From Nemophila menziesii (Eukaryota > Streptophyta > Magnoliopsida > Boraginales > Hydrophyllaceae): DNA of 64,000 bases. The notes below the pieces were generated by a model. The model did not search any database. It was given only the letters and a program-made list of their open reading frames with translations, and was not told where the DNA came from. Where the stretch lies: positions 434,001 to 498,000 of the forward strand of contig JARWIR010000050.1 of the NCBI GenBank assembly GCA_029959085.1, read 5' to 3'. Positions 62,894 through 64,000 of the stretch are shown in pieces. A program made the translations under genes and the position numbers. Position 1 is the stretch's first letter, and every line of letters begins with the position of its first letter.

Positions 62894-63090
62894 GGCAAAG
62901 TTCAATCCATAACGCCTTGAGCATTGAAAATTATTCTAAGTACAAGATCAACTATCGATCTTAATTTTATAGATTCGAAATCGATAGTTCTAGCAGCAAA
63001 CTTTTGTGGACTGAGAAAATATACTAGTAAATATAAAATCTAACAACTATTTTTCTTAGTTTGTTGGTAAACAAAATGCAGCAAACTTTT
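62894..63090. repeat. Scrambled junction between P and Q, copy E
   Basis: In order: a second copy of 62007-62081 (about 75 bp), a deletion joining TTTTATA to GATTCG, GTTCTAGCAGC joined to AAACTTTTGTGGACTGAGAA of Q, then a step back to ATACTAGTAAATATAAAATC, so that AAACTTTTGTGGACTGAGAA occurs twice (from 62999 and from 63084). Confidence 0.85.
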
Positions 63091-64000
63091 GTGGACTGAG
63101 AAAATAACATATATGAGAACTTTTAAGAGTGAGATATAAAAGCTAGAATCTAAAGGTCTTACATGCTACTTATTTACCACAATGGTATACCTTATATAGT
63201 TACAATAAACCTTAACTTTTATTTACCATAAGCTAATATAATATTATGCACTAACCATATATCTTGGTAAAGTATTGTGAAAGTTACCATATGATTAACA
63301 AAATTTAGGGTTTCTGACACCTAAACACAAAATTTAAAAGCTATACAGAAATTAATTCTTATTGTTTTACATTCATAATGAAGTGAATTTAGCAACTTCA
63401 TAATATATATTGTGATCTCATTGTCTGTGTATAAGATAATGTAATATATTTAAAATATAATTAGATACATATCAAACATAATATTTACTGAAATGGTGAA
63501 AACTTACCAAGACTATTATGGAGAATTTCTCCATTATTGAAATATCATGACTAACGATCTTTTTTCTGTAAATAAAGATTATCACAGATTACAATTAAAA
63601 AATCAATTAATAAAAAATTAATAACTTACAGATATTTAATAAATACAACAAATCTAAAAAAAATTATCCATTTTAATGAACAAATTTAAAATTATGGACG
63701 ATTTAAATCAGTTTATAAAATAATTTAAGATTCTAATTTATATTTTTAATCTCCAATTTTTTTATTCTAGTTTCAGATTGTACACTATAGCCTTTTTAAA
63801 TCATACAAAAAGAATAAAAAATTAATCATATAATTCTAAAAACCCGTGTTATAATATATTTACCTTTTACAATTGAAAATAATTTGCATTTTTGTTGTGA
63901 ATCTAGGGTTTGAAAACGGTGTGTTGTATCTACTTGAAATGGCGAGGAGGCTTTCAAAATATTTTGTTTAACATATGCAACAGTTGAAACCTATATAGGT
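63091..64000. repeat. Block Q fragment, copy E
   Basis: Closest to copy D (offset about 12967). It contains the candidate exons at 63508-63565 and 63864-63889 with intact borders, the telo-box, and ends in the TATA word CCTATATAGG at the window edge. Confidence 0.9.

Overview
This window is nuclear plant DNA, most likely from a eudicot. It is very AT-rich, has GT-AG intron borders, long (AT)n and (GA)n microsatellites, plant promoter words (TATATATA, telo-box AAACCCTA, GGCCCA/TGGGCC), an En/Spm-type CACTA terminus and short non-autonomous DNA transposons. I see no rRNA, tRNA, CRISPR array or bacterial-style operon. Nearly all open frames are short and many are noise. The species cannot be named from this sequence alone.

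The window is a nested, same-orientation segmental duplication. I call the four blocks of the repeat unit P, R, Q and S. P is about 6.3 kb: a 275-bp dimer, a foldback element, a palindrome, a hAT-like element and a small unknown ORF. R is about 1.2 kb: the last four exons of a minus-strand RAD7/AMN1-type leucine-rich-repeat gene. Q is about 7.4 kb: a minus-strand promoter with two tiny exons, degenerate minisatellites, a 438-bp tandem repeat and a plus-strand TATA region. S is about 3.9 kb and holds decayed unknown ORFs. A nearly complete P-R-Q-S unit (copy D, 42471-61223) is about 18.75 kb.

Layout: copy A 1-15027 (P-R-Q, S missing); copy B 15028-28181 (a Q promoter fragment joined to R, then Q and S; P missing); copy C 28182-35699 (P-R); a 2.1-kb chimeric tandem array U1-U3 at 35700-41966 plus a partial U4 to about 42841 (S tail + P head + R per unit); copy D about 42471-61223 (P, a gutted R, Q, S); copy E 61224-64000 (P head, an 0.8-kb foreign insert with a CACTA end, then a Q fragment most like that of D).

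The one recognisable gene family is the RAD7-like LRR module, present seven times. All full copies except B carry the same 2-nt frameshift near the C-terminus. Individual copies add broken splice sites, a CGA-to-TGA stop, indels or wholesale exon loss. Only copy B (15988-16752) has four intact exons and an open frame, because a private deletion removed the frameshifted stretch. Rearrangement junctions repeatedly show a few bases of microhomology, which suggests replication-based template switching or illegitimate recombination. Some of these joins could instead be assembly errors in a repetitive region and should be spanned by long reads.
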